Shown piece after piece: positions 33,812 to 42,576 of a stretch of 64,000 nt of DNA; positions within the stretch are counted from its first letter, which is position 1, and each line of letters begins with the position of its first letter. A model generated the notes under the pieces. It was not told where the DNA came from and did not search any database. It worked only from the letters and a program-made list of their open reading frames with translations. The DNA is from Streptomyces radicis (GTDB lineage: Bacteria; Actinomycetota; Actinomycetes; Streptomycetales; Streptomycetaceae), in contig NZ_RBDY01000017.1 of assembly GCF_003626575.1 (NCBI RefSeq), positions 62,001-126,000 on the forward strand, written 5' to 3'. Made by a program: the position numbers and the translations under genes.

Positions 33812-35713
33812 ATGACCGTCTCGGAACGGGAAGCCCGCCGGGTCCTCGAAGCCGCGAGGCCGCCCGACTGGTCGGGGCCCAGCTTCGCCAAGGAGCTGTT
33901 CCTCGGTCGGCTGCGCCTCGACCTCCTCCATCCCCGCCCCGAGCCCGACCGCGCGACCGAGCGCTCCGCCGCGCGGTTCCTCGACCGGCTGCGGGCGTTC
34001 TGCGCCACCGAGATCGACGGCGGCCTCGTCGAGCGCGAGGCCCGCGTCCCCGACGAGGTCATCAACGGGCTGCGCCGCATCGGCGCGTTCGGCATGAGGA
34101 TCCCCGAGGAGTACGGCGGCCTCGGCCTCCGGCACGTCCACTACCACCGCGCGCTCGCCCTCGTCGGCTCGGCCAGCCCCGCCGTCGGCGCGCTGCTCTC
34201 CGCGCACCAGTCGATCGGCGTGCCACGGCCGTTGGAGCTCTTCGGCACCGATGAGCAGCGCCGCGCGTTCCTGCCGCGCTGCGCGGGGGGCGCGATCTCC
34301 GCGTTCCTGCTGACCGAGCCCGACGTCGGCTCCGACGCCGCGCGCCTCGCCACCACCGCGGTGCGCGACGGCGACGACTACGTGCTCGACGGCGTCAAGC
34401 TCTGGACGACCAACGGCGTCATCGCCGAGCTGCTGCTCGTCATGGCCTCCGTGCCCGACCACGGCATCACCGCGTTCGTCGTCGAGGCGGGCTCGCCCGG
34501 CATCACGGTCGAGCACCGCAGCGCGTTCATGGGCCTGCGCGGCATCGAGAACGGCGTCACCCGCCTCCACCGCGTGCGCGTCCCCGCCGCGCACCGCATA
34601 GGCGCCGAGGGCGAGGGGCTGCGGATCGCCCTCGCCACGCTCACCACGGGGCGCCTCGCCCTGCCCGCGCTCGGCGTCGGGGCGGGCAAGTGGTGCCTGA
34701 AGATCGCCCGCGAGTGGTCGCGCGCCCGCGTCCAGTGGGGCAAGCCCATCGCCGAGCACGAGGCGGTCGGCGCCAAGGTCTCGTTCATCGCCGCCACCAC
34801 GTTCGCCCTGGAAGCCGTCGTCGACCTGACCGGCGAGCTGGCCGACGAGGGCAGCGCCGACCTCCGCATCGAGGCCGCCCTCGCCAAGCTCTACGGCGGC
34901 GAGATGGCCTGCCGCATGGCGGACGAGCTGGTCCAGCTGCGCGGCGGGCGCGGCTTCGAGACCGCCGCTTCGCTCGCCGCCCGGGGCGAACGCGGCGTCC
35001 CCGCCGAGCAGATGCTGCGGGACCTGCGGATCAACCGCATCGTGGAGGGCGGCTCCGAGATCCTGCGGCTGCTCATCGCCCGCGAGGCCGTGGACGCCCA
35101 TCTCCGGGTGGCGGGCGGCCTGGTCGACCCGGACGCCTCGCTCACCAGGAAGCGCAGGGCGGCGACGGCCGCGGGCTCGTTCTACGCCCGCTGGCTGCCC
35201 TCCCTCACCACCGGGCGCGGCCATCTCCCGCTCTCCTACGGCGACTTCCACATCTCCCGGCACCCCAACCTCGCGGCCCACCTGCGCTATGTCGAGCGCG
35301 GCGCCCGCAAGCTGGCCCGCGTCACCTTCTACGGCATGTCCCGCTGGCAGGGCCGCATGGACGCCAAGCAGCGCTTCCTCGGCCGCGTGGTCGACATAGG
35401 CGCCGAGCTGTTCGCGATGACCGCGGCGTGCGTCCACGCCGAACGCCTGCGCTCCAACGGCGATCACGGCCGCGAGGCGTACCAGCTCGCCGACGCCTTC
35501 TGCCGCCAGGCCAGGGTCCGCGTCGACGACCTCTTCCCGCTGCTGTGGCACAACACCGACGCGACCGACCACACCGTGGCCGCGGCCGTCCTCGCCGCCG
35601 ACCACACGTGGCTCGAGGAGGGCATCGTCGACCCCTCGACCGAAGGGCCCTGGATCGCGGACGCCTCCCCGGGACCCGCCGTGAAAGTCGACGTGCACCG
35701 CACCGTTCCCTGA
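33812..35713 (+). CDS. Acyl-CoA dehydrogenase family protein
   Basis: About 633 residues, longer than the usual ~380-400. Standard ACAD regions are RIPEEYGGLGL, the FAD-binding LLTEPDVGSDAARLATTAV and KLWTTNG, and ARVQWGKPIAEHEAVG, followed by QLRGGRGFETAASLAARGERGVPAEQMLRDLRINRIVEGGSEILRLLIAREAV read in shorter blocks; a ~190-residue helical C-terminal extension resembles the VLCAD type. Start at 33812 has GAGG at 7 nt; 33794 and 33809 are in-frame alternatives. It oxidises an acyl-CoA of unknown chain length. Its link to the sugar locus rests only on operator 4. Confidence 0.85.
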   Translation: MTVSEREARRVLEAARPPDWSGPSFAKELFLGRLRLDLLHPRPEPDRATERSAARFLDRLRAFCATEIDGGLVEREARVPDEVINGLRRIGAFGMRIPEEYGGLGLRHVHYHRALALVGSASPAVGALLSAHQSIGVPRPLELFGTDEQRRAFLPRCAGGAISAFLLTEPDVGSDAARLATTAVRDGDDYVLDGVKLWTTNGVIAELLLVMASVPDHGITAFVVEAGSPGITVEHRSAFMGLRGIENGVTRLHRVRVPAAHRIGAEGEGLRIALATLTTGRLALPALGVGAGKWCLKIAREWSRARVQWGKPIAEHEAVGAKVSFIAATTFALEAVVDLTGELADEGSADLRIEAALAKLYGGEMACRMADELVQLRGGRGFETAASLAARGERGVPAEQMLRDLRINRIVEGGSEILRLLIAREAVDAHLRVAGGLVDPDASLTRKRRAATAAGSFYARWLPSLTTGRGHLPLSYGDFHISRHPNLAAHLRYVERGARKLARVTFYGMSRWQGRMDAKQRFLGRVVDIGAELFAMTAACVHAERLRSNGDHGREAYQLADAFCRQARVRVDDLFPLLWHNTDATDHTVAAAVLAADHTWLEEGIVDPSTEGPWIADASPGPAVKVDVHRTVP

Positions 35714-35740
35714 CGCGCACGCTGGGCGAACGCCTATGCT
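35710..35740 (+). promoter_or_regulatory. Promoter for a leaderless membrane-protein mRNA
   Basis: CTGACG (35710-35715), a 19-bp spacer and TATGCT (35735-35740). The GTG start lies 7 bp after the -10 box with no Shine-Dalgarno, so transcription and translation should start at the same base. Confidence 0.6.
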
Positions 35741-35746
35741 GCTGTC

Positions 35747-36022
35747 GTGACTTCGACACAGGGGGGCCTTACCCCGCGCCAGGCCAGACGGCTGCGGATG
35801 GCCATCGCGGGGGTGGCGATGGCGGCCATGGCGGTCGTGCTCGTCCTCCAGCTCGGCGATGGCTCATCCCTGCGGTCCGTCGGCCTGTACGGCGCGGCGT
35901 TCATCCTCTCCGGCGCCGTCATCGAGATGAGCAGGCGCGGCAGGACGAGGCTCGGCATGGCCGTGCTGGTCACGGGGTTCGTCCTGGTGCTCGGCGCCGA
36001 GTGGTGGCTGCGCACCCGCTGA
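35747..36022 (+). CDS. Small hypothetical membrane protein
   Basis: 91 residues with three hydrophobic segments (AIAGVAMAAMAVVLVL, VGLYGAAFILSGAVIEM, LGMAVLVTGFVLVLGAEWWL) and Arg-rich loops. The GTG start is leaderless. No family recognised beyond similar short streptomycete proteins. Confidence 0.7.
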   Translation: MTSTQGGLTPRQARRLRMAIAGVAMAAMAVVLVLQLGDGSSLRSVGLYGAAFILSGAVIEMSRRGRTRLGMAVLVTGFVLVLGAEWWLRTR

Positions 36023-36128
36023 GGCCCGCCGCCCCGGCGTACCGGTGTCGGTGCGCTGCGTTACGATCCCGGCACGGGCACGCGTTCTTCCGGCCCGTCG
36101 ACCCGACCGGATGAAGGGGGCCCCGCCG

Positions 36129-36416
36129 ATGGCCGCGACCGAGACGCCCGAAGAGATCGCCGCGCGCAAGGAGCGCGAGAAGAACGAGCTGTATTCCCGG
36201 GACATCTCGGGCGTCGAGTGGCTCAGCGCGCCCGGCGGCCCCGAGGACGAGAAGGTGGAGATCGCCTATCTCCCTGGCGGCGGCGTCGGGATGCGCAATT
36301 CCAAGGACCCCGACACCGTGCTGCGGTTCACGCCCGCCGAGTGGGAGGCGTTCGTCCTGGGCGCCAGGGACGGGGAGTTCGACATCGACCCCGCCCCTGG
36401 CCGCCCCGAGGCGTGA
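36129..36416 (+). CDS. DUF397-type protein
   Basis: 95 residues. After a charged helix (TPEEIAARKEREKNELYSRDI), the segment VEWLSAPGG...VEIAYLPGGGVGMRNSKDPDTVLRFTPAEWEAFVLGARDGEFD shows the DUF397 pattern of a W/S start, RNSKDP, L-x-F-x-x-x-EW and F-x-x-G-x-x-x-G-E-F-D. DUF397 proteins usually sit beside an XRE-type regulator and act as its partner or antagonist in development and antibiotic control; no such regulator is here. GAAGGGG lies 9 nt before the ATG. A TACGAT box at 36062-36067 may be its -10. Confidence 0.75.
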   Translation: MAATETPEEIAARKEREKNELYSRDISGVEWLSAPGGPEDEKVEIAYLPGGGVGMRNSKDPDTVLRFTPAEWEAFVLGARDGEFDIDPAPGRPEA

Positions 36417-36430
36417 GGCGCGCCCGGCGT

Positions 36431-36464
36431 CTTCACCGCCTGACGCACTTCACCGCCTGACGCA
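36431..36464. repeat. 17-bp tandem duplication at a methyltransferase stop codon
   Basis: CTTCACCGCCTGACGCA occurs twice without mismatch (36431-36447, 36448-36464). It includes the C-terminal codons and stop of the minus-strand methyltransferase. As 17 is not a multiple of three, the duplicate carries a second stop in another frame, both read as CVRR-stop. Confidence 0.85.
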
Positions 36465-37148
36465 CGTGTACGCGCCGAAGACCTCGGCCGCGTAGTCGAC
36501 GCGCACGATCTCGAACCCCACGCGCTCCAGCATCGGTTCGAGGAGCCAGCGGTAGGTGCTGTGCTCGGTGCGGATGTGCTCGGCGTAGTCCTCCGCCGTG
36601 TAGCCCGCCGCCGGGTCGTCCGACGCCCCGTCCAGCCACCGCCCGAAGACCTCGGCCGCGCGCGAGGGCGGGAAGTCGTAGACCAGGTCCCGCAGGCGCA
36701 GCACCCCGCCGGGCCGCAGCAGCCCGGCGATCCGCTCCAGGGCGACCGCCTTCCAGAAGTCGGGCAGCTGGTGCAGCGCGTGGCGCGTGAACACCGCGTC
36801 GGGCGGCGGCCCCACGTGCGCGTACGTCAGGAAGCCCGCCCGCACCGCCTCGACCCCGCGGACCCCGGCCCGCGCCACCCGCCCGCGGATCACGTCCACC
36901 ATCGCGGGGGAGACGTCCACGGCCACCACCCGGGCGAACGCCTCGGCCGCCGCCAGCGCGAACCGCCCTGTGCCCGCGCCCAGATCCACCACCGTGGCGC
37001 CGGGTCCGAGGCCGCGCGCGGTCAGCTCGGCGATGTCGTCGGCGACGTCGGGGAAGCCCTGCTTCCGGTCGAAGCCCGCGACGAAGGCGGGGTCGAGGTG
37101 CTCGGGCCCGGCGTGGGCCAGCTCGTCGGGCATCCAGGGTGCGTCCAT
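36450..37148 (-). CDS. Class I SAM-dependent methyltransferase
   Basis: 232 residues. SAM motif I is ATVVDLGAGTGRFALAAA, motif II VVAVDVSPAMVDVI and a later GLLRPGGVLRLRDLVYDF, so it is a small Methyltransf_11/25 protein. RHALHQLPDFWKAVAL and a Trp/His/Tyr-rich C-terminus resemble small-molecule methyltransferases. The ATG at 37148 is chosen although only AGGG lies upstream; an ATG at 37205 lacks a ribosome site. Substrate unknown. The 291-bp divergent spacer to 37439 holds no further gene. Confidence 0.8.
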   Translation of the reverse strand: MDAPWMPDELAHAGPEHLDPAFVAGFDRKQGFPDVADDIAELTARGLGPGATVVDLGAGTGRFALAAAEAFARVVAVDVSPAMVDVIRGRVARAGVRGVEAVRAGFLTYAHVGPPPDAVFTRHALHQLPDFWKAVALERIAGLLRPGGVLRLRDLVYDFPPSRAAEVFGRWLDGASDDPAAGYTAEDYAEHIRTEHSTYRWLLEPMLERVGFEIVRVDYAAEVFGAYTCVRR

Positions 37149-37439
37149 GGCCCGACCCTGGCACGCCCCGCCGGGCGCCGACCACCGGAATACCGTGGAG
37201 TACACGCTCCCTCGCGGCGTTCCATTTTGGCGTGGTTTATCGGGACTTGGGGGACGGTGGGCGCGGGCAGGGCTAGGGGAGTTCGGCGGTGACGATTAGG
37301 GTGAGGGTGGGCATGGCACAACTGCCGTAAGCAATGACCTGAGCCGTATCGGGGGAACCGCACGGGGGAGTCCGCCCGTCATCCGCCGCGCGGGCCGAAA
37401 GACGCGGATCAGGAAGCAATACCACGAGCGGGAGGCGTC

Positions 37440-40052
37440 GTGAACAGCGATCGGGATGGGCTTCGCACCGCGGGGGAGACCGCCGGTGACGAACGCTCCG
37501 ATGACGGACTCCTCGCGGAGGAGGAGTCGGAGAACACCGGGCAGTTCACCGTCGACTACACACCGCCCGCCTGGTATTCCGGTGGCGCCCCCGCGCCCGG
37601 CGGCCACGCCGCGGACGGGCCGGGGGAAGAGCCCGCCGACGCGGCGCCCGGCGACCTGGTGAGCGGCGACACGATGCAGATCTCGGCCGCGGCCGTGCGC
37701 AAGGCGGTGGCTCACTCGGAGCCACCGGCCCCTTCCGCGCCCCAGGGCGCGCCCGGGCCCGCGCGCGACGAGGGCCCCGAGCCCGTGCGGGACGCCACGC
37801 CCGCCGCCGCGCCGTCGCCCGCCGCCCCGCCGCAGACCCCGCCCGCCGCGGGCCTGCCGGGCGGACTGCCCCCGCTGCCCCCCGACTTCAGGCTCGAGCC
37901 ACCGGCGCCCAGCGCCCCGCCCGCCGCGCCCCCCGGCTTCCCGCCCGCCCCTTCGGCGCCCGCGGCCGAGCCCGCCGACGCGGCGCCGGTGCGGCGCGAG
38001 GTTCCGCACGAGGTCAAGGTCGAGTTCGCCAGGCCCGCCTCCGAGCCCGAGATCGAGGTGGAGGACAGCGTCCCCGAGGCGCCGCCCGAGGACGCGCCGC
38101 GCGACGCCGCGACCCCCGAGGTGAAGGGGCCGCCCGCCCCGCCGCTCGGCCTGTCGCTGCCCCCGGTGCCCTCGGCGCCCACGCCCCCGGCGTCGCCCGT
38201 CCCGCCCGCCGAGCCGGTGCCCGCCGCCCAGGGCCAGGACACCCCCGAGCCCGCCGCGGCCCCGCCGCCCGTCGTGGGCCCTCCCCCCGTCGTGGGACCG
38301 CCCCCCGTCGTGGGACCGCCCCCGGTCGTGGGACCGCCCCCGGTCGTCGGACCGCCGCCCGTGGTGACCCCGCAGGGCGCGGCCCAGCCGTTCCCGCCGA
38401 AGGACGAGCCCCCGGCGGCCCAGCCCCCGGCGACCCCGCCGCCCGCCGCGCCCTCGCCGGTGCAGTGGCCCGCGGCCCCGCCCCGTTCGCCCCAGCAGCA
38501 CACGCAGATCGCGGGCCCGCCGACGTCGGCGCCGTTCCCCTCGCCCGCCGCGGGCACGCCGTTCACCCCGCCGCAGCCCCAGCCGCAGCCCCCGCCCCAG
38601 CCGCAGCCCCCGCCCCAGCCGCAGGCTCCGCAGGCGCAGCAGCCGACGCCGTTCCCCGCGCAACAGCAGCCCGCGCCCGGCCCGTTCACCCCGCCGCAGC
38701 CGCAGCCCAACCCCGCGCTGCCGCAGCCGTTCCAGCCGCAGCAGGGCGCGGCGCTCCCCGCGCCGTACACGCCCCCGCAGCAGCAGCACCCGTCCCAGCC
38801 CCAGCCCCCACAGCAGCCCGGCGGCTGGCAGGACCAGCAGCAACAGCAACAACAGCAACAGCAGTACGGCAGCCAGATGCAGCCCGGCGCCCTCGGCTAC
38901 AGCGCCTCGGTCGACCTCTCCTCCGACCGGCTGCTCCAGGACAAGCGCCGCAACAAAGTGCGCTCCCAGCCCGCGAGCAGGCCGAGCGGCCGCTTCCGCA
39001 TCGGCGGCAAGTCCGCCGACGCCGAGCGCCAGCGCAAGCTCGAGCTGATCCGCACCCCGGTGCTCTCGTGCTACCGCATCGCCGTCATCAGCCTCAAGGG
39101 GGGCGTCGGCAAGACCACCACGACCACGGCCCTGGGCGCCACGCTCGCCAGCGAGCGCCAGGACAAGGTCATCGCGATCGACGCCAACCCCGACGCGGGC
39201 ACGCTCGGCCGCCGGGTGCGCCGCGAGACCGGCGCCACCATCCGCGACCTGGTGGGCGCGATCCCCTACCTCAACAGCTACATGGACATCCGCAGGTTCA
39301 CGTCACAGGCCCCATCGGGTCTCGAGATCCTGGCCAACGACGTGGACCCGGCGATCTCCACGACGTTCAACGACGAGGACTACCGCCGCGTCATCGACGT
39401 GCTCGGCAAGCAGTACCCCATCCTCCTCACCGACTCCGGCACCGGCCTGCTGTACAGCGCCATGCGCGGCGTCCTCGACCTGGCCCACCAGCTGATCATC
39501 GTCTCCACCCCGTCCGTGGACGGCGCGAGCAGCGCCAGCACGACGCTCGACTGGCTGGCCGCGCACGGCTACGGCGACCTCGTCCGGCGCAGCGTCACCG
39601 TGATCTCCGGGGTGCGGGAGACCGGCAAGATGGTCAAGGTCGACGACATCGTGGCCCACTTCAGGACCCGCTGCCGCGGCGTCGTCGTCGCCCCCTTCGA
39701 CGAACACCTCGCCGCGGGCGCCGAGTTGGACCTCGACCTGATGCGGCCCCGGACCCGGCAGGCGTACTTCGACCTGGCCGCGCTGATCTCGGAGGACTTC
39801 GTCAGGGTTCAGCAGGAGCAGGGCCTGTGGACGCAGGACGGCGGCATGCCCCCGCACATGGCACCCCCGCTGCCGGGCCAGCAGGGCCACCCCGGCCAGC
39901 CGCCGCAGGGCTATGGCTACCCCCAGCAGCCCCAGCAGCCGCCGCCCCCGCAGCAGCCGAGCTACGGCTATCCGCAGCAGCCCCCACCCCAGCAGCCGTA
40001 CGGCGGCTACCCTCAGCAGCCCGGCCCCTGGCAGCCGCCGCCCCAGCAGTAG
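37440..40052 (+). CDS. Proline/glutamine-rich ParA/MinD-like ATPase (EspI-like)
   Basis: 870 residues. Residues 1-~500 are low complexity: acidic, then Pro/Ala-rich, with a VVGPPP hexapeptide iterated about five times near 278-305 and a run of ten glutamines at ~466-475. From ~510 follow basic linker and the ATPase: deviant Walker A ISLKGGVGKTTTT at ~555, an AIDANPDAGTLGRRV switch, and LLTDSGTGLLYSA. The last ~70 residues are again Pro/Gln/Tyr-rich. This layout is that of ESX-associated EspI proteins and of the streptomycete ESX ParA-like protein. Probable role: ATP-dependent regulation or recruitment in type VII secretion. GTG start with GGGAGG upstream. Confidence 0.8.
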   Translation: MNSDRDGLRTAGETAGDERSDDGLLAEEESENTGQFTVDYTPPAWYSGGAPAPGGHAADGPGEEPADAAPGDLVSGDTMQISAAAVRKAVAHSEPPAPSAPQGAPGPARDEGPEPVRDATPAAAPSPAAPPQTPPAAGLPGGLPPLPPDFRLEPPAPSAPPAAPPGFPPAPSAPAAEPADAAPVRREVPHEVKVEFARPASEPEIEVEDSVPEAPPEDAPRDAATPEVKGPPAPPLGLSLPPVPSAPTPPASPVPPAEPVPAAQGQDTPEPAAAPPPVVGPPPVVGPPPVVGPPPVVGPPPVVGPPPVVTPQGAAQPFPPKDEPPAAQPPATPPPAAPSPVQWPAAPPRSPQQHTQIAGPPTSAPFPSPAAGTPFTPPQPQPQPPPQPQPPPQPQAPQAQQPTPFPAQQQPAPGPFTPPQPQPNPALPQPFQPQQGAALPAPYTPPQQQHPSQPQPPQQPGGWQDQQQQQQQQQQYGSQMQPGALGYSASVDLSSDRLLQDKRRNKVRSQPASRPSGRFRIGGKSADAERQRKLELIRTPVLSCYRIAVISLKGGVGKTTTTTALGATLASERQDKVIAIDANPDAGTLGRRVRRETGATIRDLVGAIPYLNSYMDIRRFTSQAPSGLEILANDVDPAISTTFNDEDYRRVIDVLGKQYPILLTDSGTGLLYSAMRGVLDLAHQLIIVSTPSVDGASSASTTLDWLAAHGYGDLVRRSVTVISGVRETGKMVKVDDIVAHFRTRCRGVVVAPFDEHLAAGAELDLDLMRPRTRQAYFDLAALISEDFVRVQQEQGLWTQDGGMPPHMAPPLPGQQGHPGQPPQGYGYPQQPQQPPPPQQPSYGYPQQPPPQQPYGGYPQQPGPWQPPPQQ

Positions 40053-40057
40053 GGCCG

Positions 40058-40083
40058 CACCCCCGCCCGCACCGGCGGGGGTG
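40058..40083. terminator. Bidirectional terminator between the ParA-like gene and ribF
   Basis: CACCCCCGCC-CGCACC-GGCGGGGGTG: perfect 10-bp stem, 6-nt loop, filling the 31-bp convergent spacer. Confidence 0.85.
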
Positions 40084-41028
40084 TCAGCCCTCGTTCGTCC
40101 GCTCGCGCACCACGCGCAGGTCGTCGGCGATCCGCGCGAGCAGCCCGTCGAGCGAGTCGAACGTCTCCTGGCCCCTGACGAACGAGCCGAACTCGATCGC
40201 CGCCCACTGCCCGTACAGATCCAGGTCGTTCCGGTCGAGCGCGTGCCCCTCGACCGTCCGCACCTTCCCGTTGAAGTGCGGGTTCGTCCCGACCGAGACG
40301 GCCGCGGGCATCCGTTCCCCCGCCGCGATCAGCCAGCCCGCGTACACGCCGTCCGCGGGGATCGCCGAGTGCGGCACCGTGTCGATGTTCGCGGTGGGGA
40401 TCCCCAACTCCCGCCCCCGGCGCGCCCCGTGCACCACGGTGCCCTCGACCCGGTGCGGGCGGCCCAGCACCTCGGCGGCGCCCACCACGTCGCCCTCGCC
40501 GATCAGCCGCCGCGCCAGCGACGAGGAGAACGCCTCGCCCTCGCCCGCCGTGCCCCGCTCGTACAGGTCGACGACCTCCACCTCGAAGCCATAGGTCCCG
40601 CCCAGCTCGGCCAGCGTCCCGACCGTCCCCGCGGCCTTGTTCCCGAAGCGGAACGTCGGCCCCTCCACCACCACCCGCGCGTGCAGCTTCTCCACCAGCA
40701 CCTTCACCACGAAGTCGGCGGGCGACAGCTGCGAGAACTCCTTGGTGAACGACAGCACGAGCACCGCGTCCACCCCCAGCCCCTCGAACAGCTCCGCCCG
40801 CCGCGGATGCGGCGCGAGCAGCGGCGGATGGGTCCCCGGCCTGGTGACCTCCTTGGGGTGCGGGTCGAAGGTGACCACGACCGAGGGCACCCCCGACTCC
40901 CTGGCGCGCGCCACCGCCCGCCCGATAATCACCTGATGCCCCCGGTGCACGCCGTCGTACGAACCGATGGTGACGACGCCGCGCCCCCAGTCCTCGGGGA
41001 TGTCCGCCATGTCACGCCAGCGCTGCAC
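40084..41028 (-). CDS. ribF: Bifunctional riboflavin kinase/FAD synthetase
   Basis: 314 residues. The FMN adenylyltransferase half has TIGSYDGVHRGHQVIIGRA (HxGH-type motif) and FRFGNKAAGTVGTL; the riboflavin kinase half has GRELGIPTANI and DGVYAGW, then NPHFNGKVRTVEGHALD. It makes FMN and FAD from riboflavin. GTG start with GAGGAG 6 nt upstream. It is the distal gene of the translation operon, 93 bp after truB, the common actinobacterial order. Confidence 0.95.
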   Translation of the reverse strand: MQRWRDMADIPEDWGRGVVTIGSYDGVHRGHQVIIGRAVARARESGVPSVVVTFDPHPKEVTRPGTHPPLLAPHPRRAELFEGLGVDAVLVLSFTKEFSQLSPADFVVKVLVEKLHARVVVEGPTFRFGNKAAGTVGTLAELGGTYGFEVEVVDLYERGTAGEGEAFSSSLARRLIGEGDVVGAAEVLGRPHRVEGTVVHGARRGRELGIPTANIDTVPHSAIPADGVYAGWLIAAGERMPAAVSVGTNPHFNGKVRTVEGHALDRNDLDLYGQWAAIEFGSFVRGQETFDSLDGLLARIADDLRVVRERTNEG

Positions 41029-41121
41029 CGTTCGCTCCTCGCCGTCTCACTCTCGCCACCTGCCGATCAACGGTACCCGCCGGGGCTCCCGCGGCAGGCG
41101 GGCGGTCGACCCCGCGGCCGC

Positions 41122-42015
41122 TCAGGCGAAGACGGCCAGGCTGCGCGCCCGTTCGTCCGCCGCCTCGATCAGCGCGATGAACCGCTCCTCGGGCCCGAAC
41201 ACCGCGACGGGCCCTGGCGGCAGCGGGGGAGTGGGGATCCGCGCGCCGTTGCCCAGCAGGGTCGCCTGCCGATCGTCCACGTCCCAGCGGGGGAACGCCG
41301 CCGCCGCGGCCTCGCCCAGCGGCAGCACCGTCAGCTCCTCCCGCAGCCGCTCGAGCGTGTGCGCCGCGCCCAGGTCGTAGGGGCCGACCCGCGTCCTGCG
41401 CAACGCCGTCAGATGGCCCCCGGTGCCGAGGGCCGCGCCCAGGTCGCGGGCCAGCGCCCTGATGTAGGTGCCGGACGAGCACACGACCGACACCGGCAGG
41501 TCGAGCACGGCCGTGCCGTCCTCCGCGGTCGCCCCCGCGATGTCGCCGACCGTGAACTCCCGCACGATGACGGGCCGGGCGGGGATCTCCACGTCCTCGC
41601 CCGCCCGCACCCTGCGGTAGGAGCGCTTGCCGTCGATCTTCACTGCGCTGACCTTGGCGGGCACCTGCATGATGTCGCCCGTGAGCCCGGCCACGGCCGC
41701 GTCGACCGCGGCCCGCTCGACGCCCGTGGCCCCCGCGCCCGCGGTGACCTCGCCCTCGGCGTCGTCGGTCACCGTGGTCTGGCCGAGCCGGATCGTTCCG
41801 GTGTACTCCTTCTCGGTCAGCGCCAGATGCCCGAGCAGCCGGGTGGCCCGGCCGAGGCCGAGCAGCAGCACCCCGGTGGCCATGGGGTCGAGCGTCCCCG
41901 CGTGCCCCACCCGGCGGGTGCGCGCGATGCCGCGCATCACGGCGACCACGTCGTGCGAGGTGAAACCGGCGGGCTTGTCGACGACCACGAGCCCGTCAGC
42001 GGTGCTGCCGCCCAT
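41122..42015 (-). CDS. truB: tRNA pseudouridine(55) synthase
   Basis: 297 residues. VVVDKPAGFTSHDVV, the catalytic GHAGTLDPMATGVLLLGLG motif with its aspartate, KEYTGTIRLG, and KVSAVKIDGKRSYRR mark TruB. It forms pseudouridine 55 in the T-loop of tRNAs. The ATG at 42015 lies 7 bp after the rbfA stop and lacks a strong Shine-Dalgarno, pointing to coupling with rbfA. Confidence 0.95.
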   Translation of the reverse strand: MGGSTADGLVVVDKPAGFTSHDVVAVMRGIARTRRVGHAGTLDPMATGVLLLGLGRATRLLGHLALTEKEYTGTIRLGQTTVTDDAEGEVTAGAGATGVERAAVDAAVAGLTGDIMQVPAKVSAVKIDGKRSYRRVRAGEDVEIPARPVIVREFTVGDIAGATAEDGTAVLDLPVSVVCSSGTYIRALARDLGAALGTGGHLTALRRTRVGPYDLGAAHTLERLREELTVLPLGEAAAAAFPRWDVDDRQATLLGNGARIPTPPLPPGPVAVFGPEERFIALIEAADERARSLAVFA

Positions 42016-42022
42016 CCGTCGA

Positions 42023-42493
42023 TCAGTCCCTGTCCCGGCCGTCCGCGGCCCCGCCGTCGTCGTCCGCGTCGTCCTCCTTGACGTGGTACGGGTCCGCGCC
42101 ACCGGCGTACTCGGCGCCCGTCGAGGCCCGCCTGACCTCCTCGTCCCGCTCCCGCGCCCGGCTGAACAGGTCGTCCAGGTTCCGCGTGGTCTCGGGGAGC
42201 GCGTCGGGGACGAACTCCAGGCTCGGCGTGTGCTTCACGCCCGCCGCCGCGCCCACCGCCGAGCGCAGCACGCCCTTGGCGCTGCGCAGCCCGGCGGCCA
42301 CATCCTCGCGGTCGGACTCGTCGCCGTACACCGTGTAGAAGACGGTCGCCTCCCGCAGGTCCCCGGTGACCCGGGTGTCGGTGATGGTCACCCGCGTGCC
42401 GAGCCGGGGGTCCTTGATGTCCCGGTGCAGCTTCTCGGCGACCACCTCGCGGATGAGGTCCGCCAGCCTCTTGGCCCGTGCCTTGTCGGCCAC
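42023..42493 (-). CDS. rbfA: 30S ribosome-binding factor A
   Basis: 156 residues. KARAKRLADLIREVVAEKL and HTPSLEFVPDALPE, with a KH-like fold, are RbfA. It assists maturation of the 30S subunit. The C-terminal ~35 residues are acidic and disordered (KEDDADDDGGAADGRDRD), longer than in E. coli. GTG start with GGAG upstream. Confidence 0.95.
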   Translation of the reverse strand: MADKARAKRLADLIREVVAEKLHRDIKDPRLGTRVTITDTRVTGDLREATVFYTVYGDESDREDVAAGLRSAKGVLRSAVGAAAGVKHTPSLEFVPDALPETTRNLDDLFSRARERDEEVRRASTGAEYAGGADPYHVKEDDADDDGGAADGRDRD

Positions 42494-42511
42494 TGGTCCG
42501 TCTCCTTGTTC

Positions 42512-42559
42512 GAGCGGTGTTCTGAGCGGTGTTCTGAGCGGTGTTCTGAGTGGTGTCGG
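42512..42559. repeat. 12-bp tandem repeats between DUF503 and rbfA genes
   Basis: GAGCGGTGTTCT is repeated three times exactly (42512, 42524, 42536) with a fourth diverged copy GAGTGGTGTCGG. They fill most of the 83-bp spacer within the operon. Confidence 0.85.
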
Positions 42560-42576
42560 TACTCGGCGCCGTCGCG

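Noticed and set aside
38262..38370. Regular short DNA repeats, CRISPR-like at first sight
   Set aside because: They encode VVGPPP in frame within the ParA-like protein; no spacers and no cas genes.
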